Assembly: GCF_000743535.1 (NCBI RefSeq)
Contig: NZ_AVCJ01000001.1
Coordinates: 434,001-498,000 of the forward strand
Reading direction: 5' to 3'
Length of the DNA stretch: 64,000 nt
Source: Arenimonas donghaensis DSM 18148 = HO3-R19
GTDB taxonomy: Bacteria > Pseudomonadota > Gammaproteobacteria > Xanthomonadales > Xanthomonadaceae
The notes beneath the pieces are model-generated. The model worked only from the letters and a program-made list of their open reading frames with translations. It did no database searches and was not told the DNA's origin. Shown here piece after piece: positions 45,629 through 54,789 of the stretch (position 1 is the first letter of the stretch; the number at the start of each line of letters is the position of its first letter). Made by a program: the position numbers and the translations under genes.

Positions 45629-46471
45629 TCAACCCTTCTGCAGCGCCAGCTGCGCATCGCGCTGGCGTTTCCTTTCCTCGCGGTGCATCACCCACCAGCC
45701 GATGACGGCCGCCGCGGACACCGCGGCGATCATCAGCGTGGCCAGGGCGTTGATCTTGGGGCTGACCCCAAGCCGCACCGAGGAGAACACCTTCATCGGC
45801 AAGGTTGTCGATGAAGGACCCGTGACGAAGCTGGCGATCACCAAGTCGTCCAGACTCAGGGTAAACGCAAGCAGCCAGCCGGAGATGAGCGCCGGCGCAA
45901 TGATCGGCAGCGTGATGACGAAAAACACCTTGAGCCGGTTCGCGCCCAGGTCCATGGCCGCTTCTTCCAGTGACCGGTCCAGTTCGCCCAGCCGGGAGCT
46001 GATGACGACGGTGACGAAGGCCATGCAGAAGGTGACGTGGGCGATCCAGATCGTCAGCATGCCGCGCTGGCCGCCGATGCCGATGACCGGCCCGATGGAC
46101 ACGAACAGCAGCAGGATCGACAGGCCGGTGATCACCTCGGGCATCACCAGCGGCGCCGTGATCAGGCCGCCGAACAGGGTCTTGCCCGGGAACTGGCGAA
46201 ACCGGGTCATCACCATCGCCGCCATGGTGCCCAGCACCACCGATGCGCAGGCGGTCCAGAACGCCACCTGGATGCTGACCCAGGCCGCGTCCATCATCTG
46301 CTGGTCGCGGAACAGTTCGCCGTACCACTTCACCGAGAAGCCCGACCACACCGTCACCAGCCGCGACTCGTTGAACGAGTACACCATCAGGCTCAGGATC
46401 GGCGCGTAGAGGAATACGAAGCCCAGCACCAGCATGGCCTTGGTGAAACCGGAGTTGCCGCGCCCGTTCAT
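45629..46471 (-). CDS. potI: Polyamine ABC transporter permease PotI/SpuH
   Basis: Inner-membrane permease of the putrescine/spermidine importer, 280 residues, about six helices. The first is AMLVLGFVFLYAPILSLMVYS; the EAA motif that docks the ATPase is EEAAMDLGANRLKVFFVITLP. The ATG overlaps the potH stop as ATGA. It is followed by the aldehyde dehydrogenase. The gene order binding protein-ATPase-permease-permease is that of potFGHI and spuDFGH. Confidence 0.94.
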   Translation of the reverse strand: MNGRGNSGFTKAMLVLGFVFLYAPILSLMVYSFNESRLVTVWSGFSVKWYGELFRDQQMMDAAWVSIQVAFWTACASVVLGTMAAMVMTRFRQFPGKTLFGGLITAPLVMPEVITGLSILLLFVSIGPVIGIGGQRGMLTIWIAHVTFCMAFVTVVISSRLGELDRSLEEAAMDLGANRLKVFFVITLPIIAPALISGWLLAFTLSLDDLVIASFVTGPSSTTLPMKVFSSVRLGVSPKINALATLMIAAVSAAAVIGWWVMHREERKRQRDAQLALQKG

Positions 46472-47385
46472 GACAGCCGCGACTCCATTTCCCGGGACTG
46501 GTAGCGGTGGAAGATGGTGATGGGCACGATCAGCAGCACCAGCATCACGATCGCCACCGCCGAGGCCACCGGCCAGTCGCGGTTGTTGAAGAACTCCTGC
46601 CAGAGCACCCGGCCGATCATCAGCGTATCGGGACCGCCGAGCATTTCCGGGATCACGAACTCGCCCACCACCGGAATCAGCACCAGCATCGACCCGGCGA
46701 TGATGCCGGCCTTCGACAGCGGCAGCGTGATCGACAGGAAGGACTTCCAGGGCGGCGCGCCCAGGTCGTTGGCGGCTTCGATGAGCCGGTGGTCGTGCTT
46801 GACCAGGTTGGCGTAGAGCGGCAGCACCATGAACGGCAGGTAGGCGTAGACGATGCCGATGTACACGGCCACGGGCGTATGCAGGATGGCCAGCGGCTCG
46901 TCGATCAGCCCCATCCCCATCAACGCGTTGTTGAGCAGGCCATTGTTCTTGAGGATGCCGACCCAGGCGTAGATGCGGATCAGGAAGGAGGTCCAGCTCG
47001 GCAGGATGACCAGCATCAGCGCCACGTTGCGGGTGGCCGGATCCATGCGCGAGATGCCGTAGGCGATCGGATAGCCGATGAGCAGGCACAGGAACGTGGA
47101 CACCACGGCGATCTCGAGCGAGCTCAGGTAGGCCTTCACGTACAGGCTGTCACGCACCAGGTACAGGTAGTTGGCGGTGTTGATGCTGACTTCGAGCTTG
47201 TCGCCGGCCCACGACACCAGGTCGGTGTAGGGCGGCATCGCGATGGCGGCGCTGGCGAAGCTGATCTTGAGCGCGATCGCGAACGGCACCGCGAAGAACA
47301 GCAGCATCCACAGGTAGGGCACCGCGATCACCAGCCAGCGTGGTCCCGGCAGGCGCTTGCGGATCGAGCGCGGCAGGTTCTTCAC
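46468..47385 (-). CDS. potH: Polyamine ABC transporter permease PotH/SpuG
   Basis: Second permease subunit, 305 residues. Helices start with WLVIAVPYLWMLLFFAVPFA; the EAA motif is EAANDLGAPPWKSFLSITLP, and the family segment LPSWTSFLIRIYAWVGIL is clear. The start is GTG at 47385, chosen because it overlaps the potG stop as GTGA; a further-upstream in-frame ATG lies inside potG. Confidence 0.93.
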   Translation of the reverse strand: MKNLPRSIRKRLPGPRWLVIAVPYLWMLLFFAVPFAIALKISFASAAIAMPPYTDLVSWAGDKLEVSINTANYLYLVRDSLYVKAYLSSLEIAVVSTFLCLLIGYPIAYGISRMDPATRNVALMLVILPSWTSFLIRIYAWVGILKNNGLLNNALMGMGLIDEPLAILHTPVAVYIGIVYAYLPFMVLPLYANLVKHDHRLIEAANDLGAPPWKSFLSITLPLSKAGIIAGSMLVLIPVVGEFVIPEMLGGPDTLMIGRVLWQEFFNNRDWPVASAVAIVMLVLLIVPITIFHRYQSREMESRLS

Positions 47386-48527
47386 GTGGTCAGCACCACC
47401 CCGGCCTGGTCGTCCCAGCTCAGCCACACCGAGTCGTTCCAGGTGAACTTCTCGCTGGCCCAGCGCTGGCTGTTGATCATGTTCGCCAACAGCTTGGTGC
47501 CACCCGGCAGGCGCACGTGGAAGACCGAGTGGCTGCCGAAGTAGGCGATGTCCTCGATGATGCCGCGCACCTTGTTGTGGGCCTGCGCCGGCTCGTCCTT
47601 GTCGACCTGGATTTTCTCGGGCCGGATCGCCAGGGCGACTTCCTGTCCCTCGAAGCCGGTGACGCCGTGGCCGACGTAGGCCATGTGCTCCAGGGCCGGG
47701 CTGGCGATGGTGACGTAGTCGTTCTCGTCTTCGACGATGCGGCCGTCGATCAGGTTGACCGAACCGATGAACTCCGCGGTGAACCGGCAGCTGGGCTGCT
47801 CGTAGATTTCGTCGGGACTGCCGACCTGGCGGATCCAGCCGGCGTCCATCACCGCGATGCGATGCGCCATAGTCATCGCCTCTTCCTGGTCGTGGGTGAC
47901 CATCACGCAGGTCACGCCCAGGCGCTCGACGATGTTCACCAGCTCGAGCTGCATCTGCGAGCGCAGCTTCTTGTCCAGCGCGCCCATCGGTTCGTCGAGC
48001 AGCAGCAGCTTCGGGCCCTTGGCCAGCGACCGCGCCAGCGCCACGCGCTGCTGCTGACCACCCGAAAGCTGGTGCGGCTTGCGCCGGGCGAACTTCTCCA
48101 TCTGCACCAGGGCCAGCATCTCGGCGACCTTGCGCGTGACATCGGCCTTGGCCAGGCCGTCCTGGCGCAGGCCGAACGCCACGTTCTGCTCGACGCTCAT
48201 GTGCGGGAACAGCGCGTAGGACTGGAACATCATGTTGATCGGCCGCTCGTACGGCGGCAGCCCCGTGATGTCCTGGCCGTCGAGCACGATGCGACCGCGG
48301 GTCGGCTTCTCGAAACCAGCCAGGCAGCGCAGCAGGGTCGACTTGCCACAGCCCGAGGCCCCGAGCAGCGCGAAGATCTCCCCCTGCCGGATCGACAGGC
48401 TGACGTCGTCCACCGCGACGAAACCATCGAACTCCTTGCGCACCGTCTCGATGCGCAGGTAGCCCTCGGCCCCCAGCATGTCGTTCTTGGGGGCGCCCGC
48501 CAGGGCGCCGCTCGCCGTCGTCGCCAT
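47382..48527 (-). CDS. potG: Polyamine ABC transporter ATP-binding protein PotG/SpuF
   Basis: The ATPase subunit, 381 residues. Walker A is LGASGCGKSTLLR (about 55-67), the signature LSGGQQQRVALARSL, Walker B KLLLLDEPMGALDK, and the H-loop VTHDQEEAMTMA. A C-terminal TOBE/OB regulatory domain (from about 260) matches PotA/PotG subunits. It lies 6 bases downstream of potF and overlaps potH. Confidence 0.95.
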   Translation of the reverse strand: MATTASGALAGAPKNDMLGAEGYLRIETVRKEFDGFVAVDDVSLSIRQGEIFALLGASGCGKSTLLRCLAGFEKPTRGRIVLDGQDITGLPPYERPINMMFQSYALFPHMSVEQNVAFGLRQDGLAKADVTRKVAEMLALVQMEKFARRKPHQLSGGQQQRVALARSLAKGPKLLLLDEPMGALDKKLRSQMQLELVNIVERLGVTCVMVTHDQEEAMTMAHRIAVMDAGWIRQVGSPDEIYEQPSCRFTAEFIGSVNLIDGRIVEDENDYVTIASPALEHMAYVGHGVTGFEGQEVALAIRPEKIQVDKDEPAQAHNKVRGIIEDIAYFGSHSVFHVRLPGGTKLLANMINSQRWASEKFTWNDSVWLSWDDQAGVVLTT

Positions 48528-48533
48528 CGTGGC

Positions 48534-49676
48534 TTATTGCCCCGTCTTGAGGGTGGTCCAGTGCCGGTTGAACAGGCGGTCCACTTCCGGCGGCAGCACC
48601 GCCAGGGTGAACAGCTTGGCCTTGGTGTCTTCGTCCGGGTAGATGCCCGGGTCGTCAAGCACCGCGTCATCGACCATCGGCAGCGCCGCCTGGTTGGCGC
48701 TGGCGTACATGACGTAGTTCTGGATGCCCGCCATCACGTCCGGGCGCAACAGGTAGTCCAGGAACAGGTAGGCGTTGTCGACGTTCCTGGCGTCCTTCGG
48801 GATCGCCAGCATGTCGAACCACATCGGCGCGCCTTCCTTGGGGATCGAATAGGCGACGTCGACGCCCTTGCCGGCCTCTTCGGCCCTGGCCTGGGCCTGG
48901 ATGATGTCCCCCGACCAGCCCACCGCCACGCAGATGTCGCCGTTGGCCAGGTCGTTGATGAACTGCGAGCTGTGGAAGTAGGTGATGTGCGGACGCAGTT
49001 CCTTCAGGCGGTCGACGCCTTTCTGGATCACCGCCTCGTCGAAGCTGTTGGGTTGCTCGCCGAGGTAGAGCAGCACCGGCGGGATGATCTCGGACGGGGT
49101 GTCGAGGATCGCCACGCCGCAGCCCTTGAGCTTGGCCAGGTTCTCCGGTTCGAACACCAGGGCCCAGCTGTCGACGGGCGCGTCTTCGCCCAGGGCTTCC
49201 CTGACCTTCTCGACGTTGTAGCCGATGCCGGTGGTCCCCCACAGGTAGGGCAGAGAGTGCAGGTTGCCCGGGTCGTTGGTCGCCAGCAGGGCCATGAAGG
49301 CAGGGTCGAGGTTGCCGTAGTTGCTCAATCGTGACTTGTCGAGTTCCTGGAACACGCCAGCCTGGACCTGCCGCGACAGGAAGGTCAGCGACGGCACGAC
49401 GATGTCATAGCCCGTGTTGCCGGCCATGAGCTTGGCCTCGAGCACTTCGTTGGAATCGAAGACGTCGTAGGTGACCCGGATGCCGGTCTCTTCCTGGAAG
49501 CCGGCGATGGTGTCTTCGCCGATGTAGTCCGACCAGTTGTAGACGTTGAGCACCTTTTCGGCGCCGGGCGCCGCGTTGGCGGCGCTGCCGTCGGCACCGG
49601 CCGGCGGATCACCCCCGCAGCCGGCCAGCAGGGCCGCGGCAAGGGCGGTAAAAAGAGCAGACATCCTGGCGTTCAT
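48534..49676 (-). CDS. potF: Polyamine-binding lipoprotein PotF/SpuD type
   Basis: Substrate-binding protein of the importer, 380 residues. The mature fold begins KVLNVYNWSDYIGEDTIAGFQ, the hallmark of PotD/PotF/SpuD (with the polyamine-contacting Trp and Asp), and includes VGWSGDIIQA and PMWFDMLAIPKDA. The signal peptide ends in LLAGC (Cys20), so it is probably membrane-anchored, unlike soluble E. coli PotF. The start at 49676 follows GGGGAG at 8 bases. Whether it prefers putrescine (SpuD) or spermidine (SpuE) cannot be told. Confidence 0.93.
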   Translation of the reverse strand: MNARMSALFTALAAALLAGCGGDPPAGADGSAANAAPGAEKVLNVYNWSDYIGEDTIAGFQEETGIRVTYDVFDSNEVLEAKLMAGNTGYDIVVPSLTFLSRQVQAGVFQELDKSRLSNYGNLDPAFMALLATNDPGNLHSLPYLWGTTGIGYNVEKVREALGEDAPVDSWALVFEPENLAKLKGCGVAILDTPSEIIPPVLLYLGEQPNSFDEAVIQKGVDRLKELRPHITYFHSSQFINDLANGDICVAVGWSGDIIQAQARAEEAGKGVDVAYSIPKEGAPMWFDMLAIPKDARNVDNAYLFLDYLLRPDVMAGIQNYVMYASANQAALPMVDDAVLDDPGIYPDEDTKAKLFTLAVLPPEVDRLFNRHWTTLKTGQ

Positions 49677-49736
49677 CGGCACACTCCCCTCGGGGTGAAT
49701 GAAGCGGTTGGACTGCGGGTGCATCATAACCACTGG

Positions 49737-51110
49737 CTAGCCGGTCGCCATGCCCAATTCGCGGGCGGTCAGGTCCAGGGCACGCCAGGTCTTCCCGGCC
49801 AGCTCGTCGACCTGGTCCCGGCTGATCACCAGCGGCGGCGACAGCAGCATGGCGTCGTTGGTGGCGCGCAGGATCAGGCCTTCGGCCAGGGCGAAGTCGC
49901 GGCACAGCTGCCCCACCCTGCCCCGGTCCGGGAAATAGGCGCGCGAAGACTTGGACGGCACCAGCTCCAGTGCCCCGACCATGCCGACGAAACGCGCCTC
50001 GCCGACCAGCGGGTGCTCGGCCAGGGCCTTCCAGCGCTCGCCCAGGTAGGGCCCGATGTCGGTCCGGCAGCGATCGACGATGTGTTCTTCCTCGAGGATG
50101 CGGATGTTTTCCAGGGCCACCGCCGCGCAGACCGGATGGCCCGAGTAGGTGTAACCATGGGCCAGTTCACCGCCGCGGCTCGACAGCACGTTCGCCACCC
50201 GGTCGTTGAACATCACCGCGCCCAGCGGGATGTAGCCCGAGGTGATGCCCTTGGCCAGGGTCATGACGTCGGGCCGGAAGCCGAAGGTCTGGCTGGCGAA
50301 CCACTCGCCGGTGCGGCCGAAGCCGCAGATGACCTCGTCGGCCACCAGCAGCACGTCGTATTTGCGGCAGATGCGCTCGACTTCCTGCCAGTAGTTGCGC
50401 GGCGGGATGTATACGCCGATGGCGCCCATCACCGGCTCGCCGATGAAGGCGGCGACGCGTTCGGGCCCGAGCGCGAGGATCTTGTCCTCCAGGCGCTTGG
50501 CGCAGTGCCGGCCGTATTCGTCTTCGTCCATGTCGCCGCCGTCGCCGAACCAGTACGGCGGGTCGATGTGCACGATGTCCGGGATCGGCAGGCCGCCCTG
50601 CTTGTGCATGCCCTTCATGCCACCCAGGCTGGCGCCGGCGACGGTGGAGCCGTGGTAGCCGTCGTGGCGGCCGATGAAGATGTTCTTCTGCGGCTGGTCC
50701 TGCACGGCCCAGAAATGCCGGACCAGGCGCAGGATGGTGTCGTTGGCCTCGGAGCCGGAATTGGTGAAGAAGGCGTGGTTGAGGTCGTGCGGGCACAGTT
50801 CGGCCAGCTTGGCCGACAGCCGTACGGTCGGCTCGGTCGTGCACTGGAAGAAACTGTTGTAGTAGGCCAGTTCGGTCATCTGGCGCGAGGCCGCCTCGCC
50901 CAGTTCCTTGCGGCCATAGCCGACGTTCACGCACCACAGGCCGGCGAAGGCATCGAGCAGCTTGTTGCCCTCGGCGTCCCAGACGTAGCAGCCCTCGCCC
51001 CGGGTGAGGATGCGGGTGCCGCGCTTGGCCAGGGCCGCATTGTCGTTGAACGGATGCAGGTGGTGGGCGGCGTCCAGGCGCTGCAGGGTGGCGGTGTCGA
51101 TTCCGGGCAT
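49737..51110 (-). CDS. spuC: Polyamine:pyruvate aminotransferase SpuC
   Basis: A PLP-dependent class III aminotransferase, 457 residues, converting putrescine (and related polyamines) to 4-aminobutyraldehyde with pyruvate as acceptor. The PLP Lys287 is in TLAKGITSGYIPLGA; NSGSEANDTILRL and ADEVICGFGRTGEWF are cofactor-binding segments. The N-terminus (HHLHPFNDNAAL) is typical of SpuC/omega-transaminases. It lies between the ligase gene spuB (14 bases) and potF (60 bases), as in the Pseudomonas spuABCDEFGH operon. Confidence 0.92.
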   Translation of the reverse strand: MPGIDTATLQRLDAAHHLHPFNDNAALAKRGTRILTRGEGCYVWDAEGNKLLDAFAGLWCVNVGYGRKELGEAASRQMTELAYYNSFFQCTTEPTVRLSAKLAELCPHDLNHAFFTNSGSEANDTILRLVRHFWAVQDQPQKNIFIGRHDGYHGSTVAGASLGGMKGMHKQGGLPIPDIVHIDPPYWFGDGGDMDEDEYGRHCAKRLEDKILALGPERVAAFIGEPVMGAIGVYIPPRNYWQEVERICRKYDVLLVADEVICGFGRTGEWFASQTFGFRPDVMTLAKGITSGYIPLGAVMFNDRVANVLSSRGGELAHGYTYSGHPVCAAVALENIRILEEEHIVDRCRTDIGPYLGERWKALAEHPLVGEARFVGMVGALELVPSKSSRAYFPDRGRVGQLCRDFALAEGLILRATNDAMLLSPPLVISRDQVDELAGKTWRALDLTARELGMATG

Positions 51111-51124
51111 GGTGGATCCTTGGG

Positions 51125-52510
51125 TCAGACGTTGAGCAGCAGGAACTCGCGTTCCCAGCTGCTGATCACGCGCAGGTAGGTTTGGTGTTCCTTGTCCTTG
51201 ACGGCGGTGTAGGCGCGCACGAAACGCTCGCCCAACAGGTCACGCAGGGGCTTGCAGGCCCGCAGCGCCGCGATGGCTTCCTCCAGCGAACGCGGCAGGT
51301 CGTAGCCCTTGTCGTGGGCGCTGCCGACCAGGGGTTCGGTCGGCTGCAGTTTTTCCTTGATGCCCAGGTAGCCGCAGGCCAGCGTCGCCGCCAGGGCCAG
51401 GTAGGGGTTGACGTCGGAACCGGCGAAGCGGCTCTCGACGCGGGTGTTTTCCTGGTCGTCGTGGGGCACGCGCAGGCCGCAAGTGCGGTTGTCGTAGCCC
51501 CACTGCACGTTCTTGGGCGAGACCTCGCCGAAGGCCAGGCGGCGGTAGGAATTCACGTTGGGACCAAAAAACGGCATGGCCGCCGGGACGTACTTCTGCA
51601 GGCCGGCCAGGTAATGCATGAACAATGCGCTCTGCTGCCGCGACTTGCCGCCGGCGAAGGCGTTCTTGCCGGTTTTCGGATCGCGCAGGCTCTGGTGGAT
51701 GTGCATCGAGCTGCCGGGCTCGTTCTCCATCGGCTTGGCCAGGAAGGTGGCGTACACGCCGTGGCGCATCGCCGCCTCGCGCATGGTGCGCTTGAACAGG
51801 AACACCTGGTCGGCCCGCGACAGCGGATCGGCATGCACGAAGTTCACTTCCAGCTGGGCGGCGCCGGATTCGTGCACCAGGGTGTCGACATCGAGCTCCA
51901 TGGCCTCGCAGTAGTCGTACATCAGGTCGAGGATGGGGTCGAATTCGTTGACCGCGTCGATCGAATACGACTGGCGCGCCGTTTCCGGGCGACCGCTGCG
52001 ACCGGCCGGCGGCAGCAGCGGGAAATCCGGGTCGGTATTGCGCTGGACCAGGTAGAACTCCAGCTCCGGCGCGATCACCGGCTCCAGGCCGATGCCTTCG
52101 TAAAGCTCGAGCACCCGGCGAAGCACGCTGCGTGGCGCCAGTTCGTGCGGGCGGCCGTCCTTGGTGAAGCAGTCGTGGATGACCTGGGCCGTGGGATCGG
52201 TGGCCCAGGGCACCATGCGGATGGTTTCGGGATCCGGGCGCAGCACCATGTCCGAGTCCGAGGCGCTGACCAGGTCGTCGTATTCGTCCGGGTAATCGCC
52301 GGTGACCGTGGTCGCGAAGATGCCCTCGGGCAGGCGCGTGCCGTAGTCGTGCGAGAACTTCGCGGCCGGGATGATCTTGCCGCGGGCGTTGCCGGTGATG
52401 TCGGGCACCAGGCATTCGACTTCGGTGATCCGGCGCTCCTTGAGCCAGCGCTTGATCGCACTCTCCTGCTGGGCCTGTTCGTCCTTGGGACTGGTTTTTT
52501 TCCGGGCCAT
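51125..52510 (-). CDS. spuB: Gamma-glutamylpolyamine synthetase (SpuB/PuuA type)
   Basis: A glutamine-synthetase-family ligase, 461 residues, that joins glutamate to putrescine or other polyamines using ATP. GS-family features are ECLVPDITGNARGK, APELEFYLV with metal-binding Glu, the AKPMENEPGSSMHIHQSL stretch, and FGPNVNSYRRL. The adenylylation Tyr of GlnA is not evident. The MARKKTSPKDEQ start is 5 bases from the upstream puuD stop. A second, divergent paralog lies at 53421. Confidence 0.91.
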   Translation of the reverse strand: MARKKTSPKDEQAQQESAIKRWLKERRITEVECLVPDITGNARGKIIPAAKFSHDYGTRLPEGIFATTVTGDYPDEYDDLVSASDSDMVLRPDPETIRMVPWATDPTAQVIHDCFTKDGRPHELAPRSVLRRVLELYEGIGLEPVIAPELEFYLVQRNTDPDFPLLPPAGRSGRPETARQSYSIDAVNEFDPILDLMYDYCEAMELDVDTLVHESGAAQLEVNFVHADPLSRADQVFLFKRTMREAAMRHGVYATFLAKPMENEPGSSMHIHQSLRDPKTGKNAFAGGKSRQQSALFMHYLAGLQKYVPAAMPFFGPNVNSYRRLAFGEVSPKNVQWGYDNRTCGLRVPHDDQENTRVESRFAGSDVNPYLALAATLACGYLGIKEKLQPTEPLVGSAHDKGYDLPRSLEEAIAALRACKPLRDLLGERFVRAYTAVKDKEHQTYLRVISSWEREFLLLNV

Positions 52511-52515
52511 GGGCC

Positions 52516-53286
52516 TTAGCGCCTTTGCTGTGCACGTTGGCGGCAGGCTGCCGCGAACGCCTGGAAGATACCCAGGTAGAAGGGATTCTCGGTGACCCGC
52601 CACTCCGGGTGCCACTGCACGGCCAGCAGGAAGGGGTCGGGCTGCCCGGACACGCCGCGGTCCAGGCGGGCCGCTTCCACCAGGCCGTCCGGTGCCGTCG
52701 CCTCGACCACCAGGCCCGGGGCCAGCTCGCGGATACCCTGGCCGTGCAGCGAGTTGACCATGGCCTCGGACGAGCCCGCGATGCGCTCGAGCCAGCCACC
52801 CGGCGCGAGGGCCACCGGATGCGCGGGCGCGTAGCGCACGCCCAGGGGTTCGTCGGGATTCTCGCGGTGGTCGGCGTAACCGATCAGGTCGTGCACCTTC
52901 TGGTGCAGGCTGCCGCCCAGTGCCACGTTGACTTCCTGCATGCCGCGGCAGATGGCGAGCACGGGCAGGCCACGTTCGATGGCCCGGGGCACCAGGGAGA
53001 GCGTGTTGAGGTCGCGGGCGGGATCGTGTTCGTTGCCCGGGAAGCTCGCTTCACGGCTGTAGTGGTGCGGTTCGATATTGCTGTGCGCGCCGGTCAGCAC
53101 CAGCCCGTCGAGTTCATCGAGCAGGTCGCCCAGGTCCAGCGGCGGCGACAGCGACGGCAGCAGGACCGGCAGGCAGCCGGCGCCGTCCACCACCGCCCGG
53201 AGGTACTTTTCGCCCACCGCATGGAAGGGGTGGGGCCCGATCTGCTTGCGATCGGAAGGCAGGCCGACCAGCGGACTCGAACGCAT
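52516..53286 (-). CDS. puuD: Gamma-glutamyl-GABA hydrolase (PuuD/SpuA type)
   Basis: A class I glutamine-amidotransferase-fold hydrolase, 256 residues, releasing GABA from gamma-glutamyl-GABA. The nucleophile Cys113 is in LAICRGMQEVNVALGG; the His/Glu of the triad are in AVQWHPEWR; GAHSNIEPHHY is family-specific. It is the first gene of the minus-strand polyamine operon, with a promoter candidate and a dyad in the gap to the divergent ligase gene. Confidence 0.92.
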   Translation of the reverse strand: MRSSPLVGLPSDRKQIGPHPFHAVGEKYLRAVVDGAGCLPVLLPSLSPPLDLGDLLDELDGLVLTGAHSNIEPHHYSREASFPGNEHDPARDLNTLSLVPRAIERGLPVLAICRGMQEVNVALGGSLHQKVHDLIGYADHRENPDEPLGVRYAPAHPVALAPGGWLERIAGSSEAMVNSLHGQGIRELAPGLVVEATAPDGLVEAARLDRGVSGQPDPFLLAVQWHPEWRVTENPFYLGIFQAFAAACRQRAQQRR

Positions 53287-53311
53287 AAAGGCCTCGGCGA
53301 GGGGAAGCCAG

Positions 53312-53340
53312 ACATTACGCCCGGCGTTTGATTTTATCAA
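53312..53340 (-). promoter_or_regulatory. Promoter and dyad for the puuD-spu-pot operon
   Basis: Minus-strand TTGATA (53340-53335, 5 of 6), 17 bases, TAATGT (53317-53312). An inverted repeat TTGAT-TTT-ATCAA (53328-53340) covers the -35, a plausible operator for a polyamine-responsive regulator. No regulator gene is adjacent. Confidence 0.45.
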
Positions 53341-53366
53341 CGCATTCGCCAAAGTGATGATTATTC

Positions 53367-53394
53367 TTTACAGCCGGGCCCCCGGTGATAAACT
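53367..53394 (+). promoter_or_regulatory. Promoter for the divergent ligase gene
   Basis: TTTACA (53367-53372, 5 of 6), 16 bases, TAAACT (53389-53394, 4 of 6), 27 bases before the ligase start. Confidence 0.45.
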
Positions 53395-53420
53395 CCCGCG
53401 ACCCCCGCGGATGCCCGTTC

Positions 53421-54788
53421 ATGAACCAGCTTGCCCTGCCCTCCGAAGACGCCGCCACCCTGGCCCAGCTGCAGGACTGCGAGCAGGTGGATTTGCTGCT
53501 GCCGGACATGAACGGCCTGCTGCGCGGCAAGCGCATCACCCGCGACGCCCTGGAAAAGGTCTACCGCGACGGCGTGTGCCTGCCGATGTCGCTGATCGCC
53601 ACCGACATCACCGGCAACACCGTCGAAGAAACCGGCCTGGGCTACGACATCGGCGACGAGGACCGGCTTTGCCGGCCCGTGCCCGGCAGCCTGCGCCCGG
53701 TCCCCTGGCAGCCACGGCCTTCCGCCCAGCTGTTGCTGCAGATGGAGGACGGCCAGGGCGGCCTGTTCGCCGCCAATCCGCGCGAAGTGCTGCGCCGGGT
53801 GCTCGACGGCTTCCGCGACCTGGGCCTGACGCCCGTGGTGGCGGTGGAACTGGAGTTCTACCTGCTCGACGCCGCGCTCGACGCCCAGGGCCGCCCGCAG
53901 GTGGCCCGCAACCCGGCCACCGGCGAACGCAACCAGAGCACGCAGGTCTATTACATCCAGGACCTGGACGATTACCGCGCCTTCACCGACGAGGTCAGCG
54001 CGGCCTGCCGGGCCCAGGGCATCCCGGCCGATACCGCCGTGGCCGAATACGCGCCGGGGCAGTTCGAGATCAACCTCAAGCACCGCGCCGACGCCCTGCA
54101 GGCCTGCGACGACGCGCTGATGCTCAAGCGCGTCATCAAGGCCGTCGCCGCCCGGCGGGGCCTGATGGCCAGCTTCATGGCCAAGCCCTTCGCCGACCAG
54201 GCCGGCAGCGGCGCGCACGTGCACGTGAGCCTGCTGGACCGGGAGGGTCGCAACCTCTTCGCCTGCACGCCCGAGGCGCCGGCCGATGCCCTGCGCCACG
54301 CCGTCGCCGGCCTGCAGCGCGCCAGCCGCGACTGCATGCTGATGTTCGCGCCGCACGCCAACAGCTACCGGCGCTTCGTGCTCAATGCCTTCGTGCCGCT
54401 CAACGACGCCTGGGGTTTCAACAACCGCACGGTCGCCATGCGGGTGCCGCACAGCGACCCGGCCAACCTGCGCATCGAGCATCGCATCGCCGGCGCCGAC
54501 GCCAATCCCTACCTGGTCACCGCGGCGGTGCTGGCGGGCATCCTGCAGGGACTGCGCGACAAGGGCGACCCGGGCCCGCCGACGGTGGGCAACGCCTACG
54601 AACAGGGCGAGCACCGCGAACTGTTCTGGCGCGACACCCTGCGCGACTTCCTGGCCAGCGAGTTCGTCGCCAGCCACTTCGGCGAGCAATTCCGGCACAT
54701 CTACGGCCAGCAGAAGCTCAAGGAGCTGCGCAGCTTCCATCGCGAAGTGACCACGCTGGAAGTGGACTGGTACCTGCGCCAGGTCTGA
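53421..54788 (+). CDS. Second gamma-glutamylpolyamine synthetase (PuuA/SpuI type)
   Basis: A 455-residue paralog of spuB, divergent from it. Features are VDLLLPDMNGLLRGKRI, VAVELEFYLLD, FEINLKHRADA, FMAKPFADQAGSGAHVHVSL and APHANSYRRFV. It differs from the first copy in length and in many loops, so the two may act on different amines (Pseudomonas also has several SpuI/PauA ligases). Its stop is 1 base before puuB, so both are co-transcribed. Confidence 0.9.
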   Translation: MNQLALPSEDAATLAQLQDCEQVDLLLPDMNGLLRGKRITRDALEKVYRDGVCLPMSLIATDITGNTVEETGLGYDIGDEDRLCRPVPGSLRPVPWQPRPSAQLLLQMEDGQGGLFAANPREVLRRVLDGFRDLGLTPVVAVELEFYLLDAALDAQGRPQVARNPATGERNQSTQVYYIQDLDDYRAFTDEVSAACRAQGIPADTAVAEYAPGQFEINLKHRADALQACDDALMLKRVIKAVAARRGLMASFMAKPFADQAGSGAHVHVSLLDREGRNLFACTPEAPADALRHAVAGLQRASRDCMLMFAPHANSYRRFVLNAFVPLNDAWGFNNRTVAMRVPHSDPANLRIEHRIAGADANPYLVTAAVLAGILQGLRDKGDPGPPTVGNAYEQGEHRELFWRDTLRDFLASEFVASHFGEQFRHIYGQQKLKELRSFHREVTTLEVDWYLRQV

Positions 54789-54789
54789 C

